A DNA stretch of 64,000 bases from Wolbachia endosymbiont (group B) of Parapoynx stratiotata (GCF_947250635.1 NZ_OX366335.1:1426001-1490000); one strand, 5' to 3'. Positions 1 through 9,832 are shown, numbered from the stretch's first letter. Notes: generated by a model from the letters alone, not told the origin. Translations and numbers: made by a program.

Positions 1-957
1 GCACTAAAGGTACAAGGATACAATTGTATATTATTTACGGATCAAAAAACCATCAATGTAGAAAGTTATATTTTACCATTGTGCAAGCCAAGCGGCAACA
101 AATTGAAATTTCTCTTTTTGTTAATGTATAGTTGTGCACTAGCAATATATAGAATCAGGAAATTAAAACCAAGGCTAATCATTGGTTTTGGTAGCTACGC
201 TTCTTTTCCAACTCTTTTTGCAGCAAAGATTTTTTCTATACCTATAATTTTACATGAACAAAATATAGTTTTAGGGAGAGTAAATAGATTCTTTTTCAAG
301 AGTGCAAAATTAATTGCAACTAGCTTTCCAGAGACTAAGTATGCAGAAGGTAGTAAATGCGTTTTTACAGGAAATTTTGTCGATATAGAAGCACAAGGCT
401 ATTCTAGAGCTGAAACAGTTTTAAACGTGTTAATAATAGCAGGCAGTCAGGGTGCAAATTTTTTTGATGATGTAGTGAGCAGCGTAATTTGTGATCTACC
501 TGTTGAAGTAAAAGAAAGGATTAGAGTAACGCAGCAATGTACAAAGAAAAATATAAACAAGGTCAAGAGTCTATACAAAAGTGAAGGAATTAATTGTGAG
601 TTAAGTGAGTTTCTCGATGATATGGAAAATAAACTGGCCAATGCTCATTTGGTAATTAGCAGAGCGGGGGCAACTTCAATAGCAGAGATTACTCTTGCTG
701 AGCGTCCTGCTGTATATATTCCTTATCCTCACTCAAAAGATAACCATCAATTTTATAATGCAAAACATATTGAAGATTCGGGAGCAGCTGTAATGGTTGA
801 GCAAAATAGTAACGCGAAAAAGAATCTAGGAGAGTTGCTAGTTGATTTATTGCAAAATTGTCAAAAATTGCGTGATATGGCTAATAATACTAAGAAAACA
901 AGAATAAGGAATGGAGTTACTAAATTTATTAAGGCAATAGCTCAAGAACTTAGTTGA
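1..957 (+). CDS. murG: MurG glycosyltransferase (5' end outside window)
   Basis: UDP-GlcNAc transferase that converts lipid I to lipid II on the inner face of the cytoplasmic membrane. The reading frame is open from base 1 with no start codon, so the gene begins upstream of the window; a TTG at 79 is not the true start. Visible MurG features are the IIGFGSYAS segment, the HEQN motif, the IIAGSQGA glycine-rich loop, and the C-terminal nucleotide-sugar site SRAGATSIAE followed by YIPYPHSKDNHQ. Its 3' end overlaps the convergent gshB by 16 bp. Lipid II synthesis is retained in Wolbachia despite its reduced cell wall, and dapF, lysC and rodA lie in the same window. Confidence 0.95.
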   Translation, partial: ALKVQGYNCILFTDQKTINVESYILPLCKPSGNKLKFLFLLMYSCALAIYRIRKLKPRLIIGFGSYASFPTLFAAKIFSIPIILHEQNIVLGRVNRFFFKSAKLIATSFPETKYAEGSKCVFTGNFVDIEAQGYSRAETVLNVLIIAGSQGANFFDDVVSSVICDLPVEVKERIRVTQQCTKKNINKVKSLYKSEGINCELSEFLDDMENKLANAHLVISRAGATSIAEITLAERPAVYIPYPHSKDNHQFYNAKHIEDSGAAVMVEQNSNAKKNLGELLVDLLQNCQKLRDMANNTKKTRIRNGVTKFIKAIAQELS

Positions 958-1868
958 CGAATTGCTTTTTCTTTAAATGCATCCCATAGTTCTTTTTCTA
1001 GTGATTTACTATACAACTTATTGATATAAACTACTCCCGTAGGCGAAGTTGTGTTAATTTCAAGAAGGAAGTCATCTATAATATCAATGCCAACAAATAT
1101 TAGCCCTCTTTTCTTTAGCTCAGGACCAATTTTATTACATATTTCAGTGTCTCTATCATTCATTTCAATAGATTCAAAACTTGCTCCAAGCCGCATATTT
1201 GTTCTGATTTCTCCGCTAGACTTTGGAACTCGCTTCATTACTCCTATTGGCTTTCCATCCAGTAGCAGTATTCTTTTATCTGTATTTATCTTTTTACAAA
1301 ATGCTTGTGCAATTACAGGACATTCATATTTTGCAATCATGAGATCGACTACCACTTGAATGCTATTTTGGTCTTGTATTCTTATTACGTCATTTCCTCC
1401 ATAGCTATATAGTGGTTTCAAGATGATATCCTGATAGTCGTGACAAAAATTTCTAATCATCGATATATTTTCAGTGATCAAAGTTGGAGGAATTAGCTCT
1501 GGAAATAGTGAAGTAATTAATTTTTCAGGACAGTTTCTTATTTCTGTTGGATTATTTATTACTAACGCAGTAGTCTTTTCTAAGATATAGGTTGTTGTAA
1601 TGTACCGCATATCAAATGGTGGATTCTGTCTGATAAATATGATATCCATTTCATTTAGGTTGATTACTACATCCTCTTTTGAAATGAAGCTACAATCATC
1701 AACGCTGACTTTCTGAGCAAGGGCAATTGGCTGATTTAACTTGAGTGCTAAATTATTAGGTACATAAACAAAAATTTCGTACTTTTTCCTCTGCGCTTCT
1801 TTTATTAATGCAAATGTAGTATCAGTTTCAAAATTTATATTTTCATCCATTTGAAAAGCTACTTTCAT
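942..1868 (-). CDS. gshB: Glutathione synthetase
   Basis: ATP-grasp ligase that joins gamma-glutamylcysteine and glycine to make glutathione in the cytoplasm. At 308 residues it is the usual size for bacterial GshB. Family features are the N-terminal segment with FIRQNPPFDMRY, the ATP-binding KPLYSYGGNDV strand around residue 150, a DKRILLLDGKPIGVMKR stretch, and the C-terminal LLEINTTSPTG. A strong Shine-Dalgarno (GGAGG, a few bases before the ATG at 1868) fixes the start. It converges on murG with a 16-bp overlap. Confidence 0.93.
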   Translation of the reverse strand: MKVAFQMDENINFETDTTFALIKEAQRKKYEIFVYVPNNLALKLNQPIALAQKVSVDDCSFISKEDVVINLNEMDIIFIRQNPPFDMRYITTTYILEKTTALVINNPTEIRNCPEKLITSLFPELIPPTLITENISMIRNFCHDYQDIILKPLYSYGGNDVIRIQDQNSIQVVVDLMIAKYECPVIAQAFCKKINTDKRILLLDGKPIGVMKRVPKSSGEIRTNMRLGASFESIEMNDRDTEICNKIGPELKKRGLIFVGIDIIDDFLLEINTTSPTGVVYINKLYSKSLEKELWDAFKEKAIRQLSS

Positions 1869-1931
1869 TTATCCTCCCTTCCTATTACAATATACTATAG
1901 TACCATAAAAGTGTTAATAATGGAGCAAAGT

Positions 1932-2399
1932 ATGGAATTAACAGTAGGAAATAATGCACCTGATTTTAGTTTGCCAACAGATTCTGGCGAAATTTTATCG
2001 CTGAGTGAATTTTTTGATAAAAAAAATGTAGTCCTTTATTTTTATCCTAAAGACGATACTCCGGGCTGTACAATGGAGGCAAAAGGCTTTAGAGACAAAA
2101 TAGAAAATTTCTCTTCTCTTGACACAGTGATAATTGGTGTATCAAAAGATAGCGTTAAGTGCCACGCTAACTTCAAAGCAAAATATTCTCTGCCATTTTC
2201 TTTAGTTTCTGATGAAAATGCTGAAATGTTGGAAAAGTATGGTGTTTGGGTAGAGAAAAGTATGTTTGGCAAAAAGTATATGGGAATAGAGCGCACTACT
2301 TTTTTAATAGATAAAAAAGGTAAAGTAGTGAAGATCTGGAAAAACGTAAAAGTTAGTGGACATGTTGATGAGGTTCTAGAAGAAGTAAGGAGAATATAA
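1932..2399 (+). CDS. bcp: Bcp/PrxQ-type thioredoxin-dependent peroxiredoxin
   Basis: Thiol peroxidase that reduces peroxides in the cytoplasm. The peroxidatic site is TPGCT. The resolving Cys usually found five residues later in Bcp is Lys here (CTMEAKGF), so it either acts as a one-Cys enzyme or uses the more distal Cys in VKCHANF. The ATG at 1932 (MELTVG, 155 residues) is preferred over the ATG at 1920 because GGAG sits at 1922-1925 with good spacing and family members begin at this point. It lies 8 bp before recF, suggesting co-transcription. Confidence 0.9.
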   Translation: MELTVGNNAPDFSLPTDSGEILSLSEFFDKKNVVLYFYPKDDTPGCTMEAKGFRDKIENFSSLDTVIIGVSKDSVKCHANFKAKYSLPFSLVSDENAEMLEKYGVWVEKSMFGKKYMGIERTTFLIDKKGKVVKIWKNVKVSGHVDEVLEEVRRI

Positions 2400-2407
2400 A
2401 TTAAAGA

Positions 2408-3487
2408 ATGACTACCCATTGCTATATAAAAAAACTGAAATTATATAACTTTCGTAGTCATTCAAACTTTGAACTGGATTTAGATGATAGACCAGTTGTA
2501 GTAACTGGCAAAAATGGTATTGGAAAAACTAATATACTTGAAGCAATCTCATTGCTTGCTAAAAGCAACGGAATGAAAAAAGCAAAAATCAATGAGATGC
2601 AAAATAGGCGCAGTAATGAAAGTTGGGTAGTGTATTATGATTTTTTCAATGGAGCAGAGCTTAACTCAATTGGTATAGGAAAGAATCTTAATAAGAAATT
2701 AATACAAATTGATGGGAAAACGCAGTCAAGCTACTCATCTTTGTATAGAATATCTAATGTAATATGGCTAATTCCACAAATGGACTATATTCTTCTTAAT
2801 TCTCCAAGCGACAGGTTAAAATTTTTAGACCGTATAGTTTCACTATTTGAAGAAAATTACACCTATTGCTACATGAAATATAGAAAAGCTAAGCATGAGC
2901 GAAGTAAATTGCTTAGAGAGAATATTTTGGACGAAAGTTGGCTCTCTAGTCTTGAAAACGTCATGGCTACCAATGCAATTGATATTTTACGTATGCGATC
3001 ATCTGTTTTAAAGATATTACAAGACACAATTGATAACCATTCCTGTAAGCTTTTTCCGAAGGCAAGTTTGAAATTCAGCAGCCAGCTAACTTTGGACGAT
3101 ACTGCAGAATATTTTCAGAATCGTCTAAAGGAAAACAGAGAAAAAGACTCATTAACTGGTAGAGTAACCTTTTCTGTACATAATGATAATTTTTGGGTTT
3201 TTTGCCAAAAAGGGGACATGCCAATAAATCTTTGTTCTACTGGAGAGCAAAAGCTATTACTGCTTTCTATCATCTTATCTAGTGTAAAAGCAAGGTGTAT
3301 TCATTACAATAAAGCACCTCTTCTTCTGCTTGACGATATAATGTCGCATCTGGATAAAGATTACAGAAAGGTGTTAATGGAGGAGGTGTTAAGTATTCAA
3401 TGTCAAACTTGGATAACCGATGTAAATCAAGATAATTTCAATAACTATCTTTGCTCTTTCAAGTTTTTTGAATTATCAAGTAAATAA
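2408..3487 (+). CDS. recF: RecF, gap-repair DNA-binding ATPase
   Basis: SMC-like ATPase that helps load RecA at single-strand gaps through the RecFOR pathway. It has 359 residues. Walker A is GKNGIGKTN near residue 37, the ABC signature region is CSTGEQKLLLLS near residue 275, and Walker B is LLLLDDIMSHLD. The N-terminal LKLYNFRSH strand is diagnostic. Unlike in many bacteria it is not beside dnaA, dnaN or gyrB; it follows bcp closely and converges on lysC. Confidence 0.95.
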   Translation: MTTHCYIKKLKLYNFRSHSNFELDLDDRPVVVTGKNGIGKTNILEAISLLAKSNGMKKAKINEMQNRRSNESWVVYYDFFNGAELNSIGIGKNLNKKLIQIDGKTQSSYSSLYRISNVIWLIPQMDYILLNSPSDRLKFLDRIVSLFEENYTYCYMKYRKAKHERSKLLRENILDESWLSSLENVMATNAIDILRMRSSVLKILQDTIDNHSCKLFPKASLKFSSQLTLDDTAEYFQNRLKENREKDSLTGRVTFSVHNDNFWVFCQKGDMPINLCSTGEQKLLLLSIILSSVKARCIHYNKAPLLLLDDIMSHLDKDYRKVLMEEVLSIQCQTWITDVNQDNFNNYLCSFKFFELSSK

Positions 3488-3502
3488 ATTTCAAGCGTGC
3501 TG

Positions 3503-4654
3503 TCATACATCAAGCTCATATTCGGTATGTAAATCTCTAATTAAAGCCTCAGCGTGTTTTTTTTGAACAACTATACTGATCTTGATTTCGGACATTGTGA
3601 CAGCAAGTATTTCTATCTTTTTTTCGCTTAAAACCTTGAGTGTGCAGTGCATCACAGACATAACACCAATACCAATTATTGAAATTTTAGCTATATTATT
3701 GTTTACGACATAATTTTCATTTTTGTTCAGCAGCTTTCTCATTGAGTCAACATCAAACTCGGAAATCACAAAGCTTGATCCATGTATCATGTTAATTTTA
3801 ATATTTGCCCCTGCAATATCTTTTAGAATACACAACATATCTGCAAGGTTAGTGAAAGTTACAAGAGCTTCGTTAGTGCTATAAGTTATTCCGGTAATTA
3901 AGTATCTTTCCAGTACATCTTTTTCGTGTAGTACTGAAGTGCCTTCTACTTCCTCAAAAGTGGATAACACTTGCACCTTAATATTATGCTTCATTGCAAG
4001 TTGTACTGAACGATTATGCAATATTTTAGCACCAGATGACGACATCTCCAATATTTCATTGTAAGAGATAGATTTAAGCTTGCGTGCCCTTGGAACAATT
4101 TTTGGGTCTGCTGTATATATTCCATCAATATCAGTAAAAATTTCACAAGTCCTAATACCAAAGACTACAGCAAAGGCAATTGCTGAGATATCAGATCCTC
4201 CTCTACCAAAAGTAGTGATTCTATCATCGTGTATACCCTGAAAACCAGCAATGATTGCAGCAGTATAACCCTCAGCAAAAGATCTTTTTACATGGTCAAT
4301 TTTTATCTTTTTTATTTTAGACTCAGAATAAAAATTATCCGTTACAATTGGTAACTGCCAGGCGAGCCATGATTTAGCATTAACTCCAACAGACAGAAGA
4401 GTGATAGCTAATAACCCGCAAGAGATTTGTTCTCCTGCTGAAAGCAGGACATCATACTCTGATAACTCTTGTCTACAATTTAAATTTGAAATTTGCCTGG
4501 CTTGAAAAGCCATTTGGTCAGTGAATCCTGCAGCAGCAGATACAACAGCAATTACATTATAACCTTTTTCAATATCGTTTTTTATTAGATTTGCAACTCG
4601 ATTTAAGTCAGTTAGCGAAGTACCACCAAATTTTTTTATTATTATTTTGTTCAT
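3503..4654 (-). CDS. lysC: Aspartokinase
   Basis: Phosphorylates aspartate, the first step toward meso-diaminopimelate and lysine. Family motifs are the N-terminal KKFGGTSL, the GRGGSDISAIAFA segment, and FTDIDGIYTADP. Two ACT-type regulatory segments make up the last ~130 residues. At 383 residues it is slightly shorter than the typical ~400. No obvious Shine-Dalgarno precedes the ATG at 4654. In Wolbachia the likely purpose is DAP for peptidoglycan precursor synthesis; dapF of the same pathway is at 28906. Confidence 0.93.
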   Translation of the reverse strand: MNKIIIKKFGGTSLTDLNRVANLIKNDIEKGYNVIAVVSAAAGFTDQMAFQARQISNLNCRQELSEYDVLLSAGEQISCGLLAITLLSVGVNAKSWLAWQLPIVTDNFYSESKIKKIKIDHVKRSFAEGYTAAIIAGFQGIHDDRITTFGRGGSDISAIAFAVVFGIRTCEIFTDIDGIYTADPKIVPRARKLKSISYNEILEMSSSGAKILHNRSVQLAMKHNIKVQVLSTFEEVEGTSVLHEKDVLERYLITGITYSTNEALVTFTNLADMLCILKDIAGANIKINMIHGSSFVISEFDVDSMRKLLNKNENYVVNNNIAKISIIGIGVMSVMHCTLKVLSEKKIEILAVTMSEIKISIVVQKKHAEALIRDLHTEYELDV

Positions 4655-4743
4655 AGTTACAATAAGGTCAATTTCACCTTTCTAGAGAGTATAGTTGCTT
4701 AATTAAATGTGTTTTTCTGGTCACTAATTAAAGTGATAGAGGA

Positions 4744-6462
4744 TCATTCATCTTTATCACTACCAAGGTCTTTTAACATACTGTAGTTGCCTTTTCTAAA
4801 TTTACCTTTTAAAGATGTAACTCCGCTTTCGCTAATTCCACTTAAGCTTAATGCTGCTCCACCTAGCTGCAATCCAATCTCAGACGTCTCGGGAATAATT
4901 TTACTAGCCCCTAGATCTTTATAAACCTCCACATTATTCAAATCTGGTAAACGTATTATAATATTTACATGCGGGAAGTTTGTTGCAACTAGAGAAACTA
5001 TTTTCTTTATAGTGACTTCGTTCTTTATTGAAACCACAAGAGCTTGAGCTCTTTCTATTCCTACTGATTTTAAAATTTCATATCTTGTAGCATCTCCAAG
5101 ATATATAGGGAAACTGTCATTTTTTCCTTCTTTCACTATTTTTGATTGAATATCTACAACAACATAACTTAAATGCTCTGCAGTAAGCATTTTCGTTACC
5201 ATATATCCCACTCTACCAAACCCGGCAACTATTACGTGGTTATAAAGATCTTGTGTGTCTGTTTCGATTGCTTCATCGTCTAGTATTATTTTTTCAGTGC
5301 TAAATGAATTTGCTATCCAGTCTCCAATTCCCGATAAAAGAGGAGTAAAAGCCATAGTTACTGTAGTTACCATCATAAGCACTTGAGCGATTTCACTTGA
5401 TAGTACATCTAATTCATCTGCTAAACGGAATAAAATAAATGCAAATTCACCACCTTGTGCAAGCAGTAATCCAGCTTGTATTGCAGGTGCACTTCTAAAT
5501 CCAAAAAATCTACACAATGTATATATAATGGACGTCTTTAAAACGATAAGGATAATTGATAATAAAGTAACGAGTGGTAACTTATTGAGTAAAAGGTCAA
5601 TATCAATAGACATGCCAACAGTCATAAAGAATAAACCAAGAAATAAGTCTTTAAATGGCAATACTGCATGTTCTACCGAATTCCTGTGTTCTGTTTCTGC
5701 AACTAGTAACCCAGCAACAAATGCACCTAATGCCATTGATAAATGAAATTGTTCAGTAATAAATGCTGATCCTAATATTATCAGAAGTGTTGTTGATATA
5801 AAGATTTCATTACTCTCCATTTTGGCAATAACCGAAAACAATGGCCTCAGTAATAACCTACCAGTTACAAATATCAACACCAATGCAATAGCTGCTTGTA
5901 CTAATGAGCCTGCCAACGAGCTTATTAAGCTGTGTTCAGAATTGCCAGTAAGCAGGGGCACTAGTACTATTAGAGGTACCACTGCAAAGTCCTGCATTAG
6001 TAGCACTGCTATCGACAATCTACCAACTTGGCTTGCTTGAGAACCCTTTTCTTGCAGAACCTGCAACACTATTGCTGTTGAAGATAGTGCAAGCCCACCA
6101 CCAATAACTGCTGCCATGTTTATGCTCACTCCAAAGGCGAGAGCAATGCACCATATTGCTATCATAGTAACTATAACTTGGAGAGAACCAAACCCAAACA
6201 CATGCCTACGCATGGCGATGAGGCGTTCAAATGTCAATTCAAGACCTATAATAAACAACAGGAAAACTACTCCAAATTCTGCGAAGTTATCCATTACTTC
6301 AGCTGAATGTATCAGATTAAATCCATGAGAACCAATCAATGCACCTGCAACAAAGTAACCAAGCACTGGACTAATATTCATTTTCCAAAACGCTATTACT
6401 ATAAACACAGCAGCGGAAAGTAAGATTATAATATCAAACAAATGCTGAGAGCCACTGTGCAT
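4744..6462 (-). CDS. KefB/CPA2-type cation:proton antiporter with TrkA-N domain
   Basis: Inner-membrane monovalent cation/proton antiporter of the CPA2 family, 572 residues. The N-terminal ~390 residues form about a dozen hydrophobic helices with the family signature FLLFIIGLELTFERL and the ALSSTAIVLQVL segment. The C-terminal part begins NHVIVAGFGRVGYMVT, a GxGxxG Rossmann NAD-binding (RCK/TrkA-N) domain. It starts 5 bp after the stop of the thioredoxin-fold gene at 6468, so the two form an operon, which suggests redox-linked ion transport (inference). The exact ion cannot be assigned. Confidence 0.88.
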   Translation of the reverse strand: MHSGSQHLFDIIILLSAAVFIVIAFWKMNISPVLGYFVAGALIGSHGFNLIHSAEVMDNFAEFGVVFLLFIIGLELTFERLIAMRRHVFGFGSLQVIVTMIAIWCIALAFGVSINMAAVIGGGLALSSTAIVLQVLQEKGSQASQVGRLSIAVLLMQDFAVVPLIVLVPLLTGNSEHSLISSLAGSLVQAAIALVLIFVTGRLLLRPLFSVIAKMESNEIFISTTLLIILGSAFITEQFHLSMALGAFVAGLLVAETEHRNSVEHAVLPFKDLFLGLFFMTVGMSIDIDLLLNKLPLVTLLSIILIVLKTSIIYTLCRFFGFRSAPAIQAGLLLAQGGEFAFILFRLADELDVLSSEIAQVLMMVTTVTMAFTPLLSGIGDWIANSFSTEKIILDDEAIETDTQDLYNHVIVAGFGRVGYMVTKMLTAEHLSYVVVDIQSKIVKEGKNDSFPIYLGDATRYEILKSVGIERAQALVVSIKNEVTIKKIVSLVATNFPHVNIIIRLPDLNNVEVYKDLGASKIIPETSEIGLQLGGAALSLSGISESGVTSLKGKFRKGNYSMLKDLGSDKDE

Positions 6463-6467
6463 GATAT

Positions 6468-7040
6468 TTACCCTGTAGAATTAGACCACTTGATTGAGCA
6501 ACCAATACTTGATTTTTGGTCAATTGGAGGATTGCTAGTTTTTGCAATAAATTTCATCGCTTGAAATAAATCACTACTTCCTATTTCATAATTTTGAACT
6601 TTCTCTTTTTTTGCATTGTTAAAACGTCCACGATAACGAAGTTTTAAATCAGCGTTAAACCCAAAGAGATCAGGGGTACAAACAGCACCATACTCTTTAG
6701 CTACTTCTTGGTTACTGTCAATTAAATATGGAAATGTAAACTTATTTTTCTCGGCAAAATTAATCATGTTTTCAAAGGAGTCTTCTGGGTACTTATTCAC
6801 ATCATTTGGCATGATTGCAACGGTGTTTACCTGATAATCTTTTTTCAACAAATTAACATCGCTTACTAGATTGCTAATAATTGATTGAACGTAAGGACAG
6901 TGATTGCATATAAACATTACAATAAGACCATTTTCCCCATAGCAGTCACTTAATGTATAATATTTGTTATCCACTCCCAAGAGATTGAAATTCTTTGCAG
7001 TAAAGTCTAAATCTATCTTAGGAGTGTCTAGCGCAACCAT
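6468..7040 (-). CDS. Thioredoxin-fold redoxin (AhpC/TSA-like)
   Basis: Cytosolic redoxin-domain protein of 190 residues. The active site is CNHCPYVQ, a CXXC motif near residue 45, in the fold position of AhpC/TSA and TlpA proteins. No signal peptide or membrane segment is visible. It is upstream of and nearly contiguous with the KefB-type antiporter. The electron donor and substrate are not evident. The family is often annotated simply as thioredoxin family protein. Confidence 0.82.
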   Translation of the reverse strand: MVALDTPKIDLDFTAKNFNLLGVDNKYYTLSDCYGENGLIVMFICNHCPYVQSIISNLVSDVNLLKKDYQVNTVAIMPNDVNKYPEDSFENMINFAEKNKFTFPYLIDSNQEVAKEYGAVCTPDLFGFNADLKLRYRGRFNNAKKEKVQNYEIGSSDLFQAMKFIAKTSNPPIDQKSSIGCSIKWSNSTG

Positions 7041-7146
7041 AGCTCATAGAGAATTATATACCGTGTATAATTTATGATCTTATTGCTTAAATGTCAAATG
7101 GTTTCTATGTACACTGTTTGCATTTAGCATTGTAATTATAAAATTT

Positions 7147-7740
7147 ATGTTCATAACCTTCGAAGGAATAGATGGTTCTGGTAAAACAACACAGTCTGAG
7201 TTACTTGCAAATTATTTCAAGCAAATTCACGGTGAAAATAATGTCGTATTGACTAGAGAACCAGGTGGTACTGATTTTGCAGAAAAAATAAGAGGATTAC
7301 TACTTAAGGATAATATTGATCCTATTTCTGAACTCTTGCTGCTTATCTCGATGAGGCACGAACATATGAAAAAATTAATATTGCCAGCTCTTAAAGAGGG
7401 AAAGACAGTTATTTGTGATCGATTTATCGATTCAACTATTGCGTATCAAGGGTATGGACTAGGTGTTGACTTGAGTCTAATAAGAGACTTACACAAATTA
7501 GTGGAAATTAAATATCCAGATATCACATTTATTTTAGATATTGATGTTCAAGTTGGACTCAGCAGAGCAAAGGATAAAAATAAGTATGAAGAAATGAGCA
7601 TTGATTTCTATCATAAAATTCGAAAAGGATTTCAAGAAATAGCTATAAAAGAATCTAATAGATGTAATGTTATTACTGGAATTGAAAAAAAAAGTGATAA
7701 TCATGTACACAATGAAATTATTGATATTGCAAAGACTTAG
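7147..7740 (+). CDS. tmk: Thymidylate kinase
   Basis: Phosphorylates dTMP to dTDP for DNA synthesis. Length is 197 residues. The P-loop is FEGIDGSGKTTQ at residues 4-15, followed by the TREPGGT motif, the DRF(I)DST nucleotide site, and YQGYGLG. All the canonical Tmk segments are in order. It is monocistronic, divergent from the redoxin-antiporter pair, and precedes a decayed segment. Confidence 0.95.
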   Translation: MFITFEGIDGSGKTTQSELLANYFKQIHGENNVVLTREPGGTDFAEKIRGLLLKDNIDPISELLLLISMRHEHMKKLILPALKEGKTVICDRFIDSTIAYQGYGLGVDLSLIRDLHKLVEIKYPDITFILDIDVQVGLSRAKDKNKYEEMSIDFYHKIRKGFQEIAIKESNRCNVITGIEKKSDNHVHNEIIDIAKT

Positions 7741-7765
7741 CTATACGTATTGAACTTTTGCTAAC

Positions 7766-8430
7766 CTAAACAGTTACTGCATTAACCTGTGGTAAAAAAT
7801 TATCAATTTTAGGTGACGTTATTTCATACGAAAGACTCTCTTTTTGATTAGCTAAAAAACTTTGTATTTCATTTTTAGGTTTTTCACTTATTGTTCTATA
7901 TATTCTTGCGCGATTAATTAGCTCATTTCTACTATTCTTATTGCTTACTTCAGTTATGGTAAAAAATTGATCAAAGTGACTTAAAAGATCCTCATTCTTT
8001 ATTAAAGATGCAATATCATCAATGTCTTTTACGTATAAAGCAAGTTTGTGCGCTTTGATACGATCCTCAAAACAAAAGTATGTTACAAAACTTATTTTTT
8101 GTGGTATCTCTTGTTTTTGCTAGCAAAGATTCGATCTCGTCTTGGCAACGCATTCTCTTAACTGACTCAGCAGATACCTAGAACATTTTCTACTACAGAT
8201 TTTTTCTCACAACCAAAAAGAAACGTATAATATCCCATAGACAGAGTCAAGAGAAGGAATATAGCTGGAAGCAAGAATGGAGCAAGTACATTTTGCGATC
8301 CAGGAAAGATAAACCAGATAGCAGTTGCTGCTGATACAGCTAAAAATAACCCTGACATAACGAGTTTTATTTTTCTTCTGTATCCGTTATCAATAACCGT
8401 ATTTACGCCAATAAAAGCCACATCAACCAT
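7766..8430 (-). pseudogene. Frameshifted two-helix membrane protein remnant
   Basis: Reading the minus strand from ATG 8430, an 87-codon frame (MVDVAFIGVN..., two hydrophobic helices at about residues 24-42 and 49-70) stops at 8167. The coding sense continues in a second frame (AESVKRMRCQDEIESLLAK) and then in a third (FEDRIKAHKLALYVKDID... down to NAVTV and TAG at 7766-7768). At least two frameshifts therefore separate three coherent segments. The reconstructed product is about 220 residues: two N-terminal membrane helices and a charged cytoplasmic tail. I do not recognise the family. Confidence 0.65.
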
Positions 8431-8796
8431 TGCTCATACCTCACTAAAAGTAATATTAGCTTAATAATAGCATTGTTGTGATAAGAAATCAATATTATGA
8501 ATATTTTAACTAATTTATAAAATCATCCAACCAAATAGAAAAAAGGCAAAAGAAGTCCCGAATAGCAAGTTTTAATAATTTAAATTGATAATGTGCTAAC
8601 AAGCGCGATTTGGCTGAATGTAGAAAAAGTTTAAAAGACATGCAGCCGCTATAATTTTTGTGTAATTTGCCAATAAATATCTGAGTTTTTTTACTGAATT
8701 TTGTGATTGAGCTGCAGGTCAAAAACAAGGATAAATACTCTTATTGGTAAGATAAGAGGCTGGTGAAGTTTGTCAAGTGATTCTTCTATCCGAAAG
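8431..8796. other. Gene-free stretch between pseudogene and IS5 element
   Basis: About 365 bp of AT-rich sequence with no convincing coding frame. A 72-codon minus-strand frame (8510-8728) has no Shine-Dalgarno and low-complexity composition. Bases 8762-8777 match one arm of the inverted repeat at 18828-18884 at 15 of 16 positions, so a fragment of a dispersed short repeat is present. Confidence 0.5.
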
Positions 8797-8876
8797 GGCT
8801 TTGTTGCATGGCTCAAGTAAAAAAAACTGGAAGTTACTGACAGAAATCATTATAAAACAGGTATTTAACCACCAAT

Positions 8877-9425
8877 ATGCCAGTCAAAATGAAGGTCAGT
8901 AACTGCTACGAATATAACAAATTTCTTCAAAAAAGAGGAAATGTTTTTCATTTTGTTAATCAAGCCATAGAAAATTGGTATGAAAATAGTCCAAAAGTTG
9001 CAGGTGGCAATAACATTTATAGTGATAAAGTTGTAATTTTGATACATATAGTAGTCCATTTTTTTAGGATTGGCTTAAGACAAGCAGTTGGTTTCGTAAA
9101 AGGTTGTATAGAGCAAATGGGAAAAGACCTCAAAGTCATTAGCTATACTCAAGCTTCTAGAAGATTCAAAAAGCTTAACTTGAAAATTGATGATTGTAGA
9201 ATTGATAAAAATGGTATGGAAAACATTGAAATAGCTATAAATAGCACCAGTATTTGTATCTATAACAACACCCATCAACGTAATAAAGAAAATGCAAAAG
9301 TAAGAAAATATAATGGATATGATCAAGTAAGAAAGTTACATATTATTTTAAGTATAAATAATAAAAAAGTTATAGATATGAAGTACACTAATGGTACTAC
9401 ACTTGATTATCATGCGATATGTTAA
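8877..9425 (+). CDS. IS5-family transposase N-terminal frame (likely inactive)
   Basis: 182-codon frame carrying the N-terminal half of a DDE transposase. The segment that reads IAIDSTGISIYN in the other copies reads IAINSTSICIYN here, so the first catalytic Asp is Asn. It stops at 9425, overlapping the ATG of the next frame by 7 bp. No A6G-type slippery site is seen at the overlap, so a programmed frameshift is not supported by the sequence. Confidence 0.8.
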   Translation: MPVKMKVSNCYEYNKFLQKRGNVFHFVNQAIENWYENSPKVAGGNNIYSDKVVILIHIVVHFFRIGLRQAVGFVKGCIEQMGKDLKVISYTQASRRFKKLNLKIDDCRIDKNGMENIEIAINSTSICIYNNTHQRNKENAKVRKYNGYDQVRKLHIILSINNKKVIDMKYTNGTTLDYHAIC

Positions 9426-9832
9426 AGGGAACAGTAGATAAATATAATATTTCATCTGTTCGCGCAGATGCAGCTTATGATAAAGCTAGTATGTATAAAG
9501 TGTGTAAAGGACATAATATAAAACCAATCATTCGACCAATAAAAGGTGCGAAAATCTATGAGAAAATTGATTATCAATTAGAAAGAAATAGCAACATTAA
9601 TGTGATTAAATTATGTGAAAACTATGAGAACGGTATAAAGAAATGGACACAAGAAACAAAATATGGACTAAGATCCTTTGTTGAATGTTTTTTCTATAGG
9701 TTGAAAAAAACGTTTGGGTTTAGTCTCAAGAATAAATCTGAAATAAATCGTGAAAAAGAACTACTAATTAAGTGCTATTTGCTTAATAAATTTACTGATA
9801 TAGGTATGGCTAAGTTCGAATTAGCTGCATGA
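9419..9832 (+). CDS. IS5-family transposase C-terminal frame
   Basis: 137-codon frame with the second catalytic region (RADAAYDK) and the third (GLRSFVECFFYRLKKTFGFS, containing the Glu and the downstream basic residues). It overlaps the upstream transposase frame by 7 bp in the -1 frame. The two frames would make one ~320-residue protein if joined. Confidence 0.8.
   Translation: MLKGTVDKYNISSVRADAAYDKASMYKVCKGHNIKPIIRPIKGAKIYEKIDYQLERNSNINVIKLCENYENGIKKWTQETKYGLRSFVECFFYRLKKTFGFSLKNKSEINREKELLIKCYLLNKFTDIGMAKFELAA

Noticed and set aside
8510..8728. 72-codon minus-strand frame
   Set aside because: No Shine-Dalgarno, low-complexity composition, no domain, and located in a decayed spacer.
9419..9425. 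Programmed -1 frameshift joining the IS5 transposase frames
   Set aside because: The overlap lacks a slippery heptamer and the catalytic Asp is lost, so decay or coupling is more likely.
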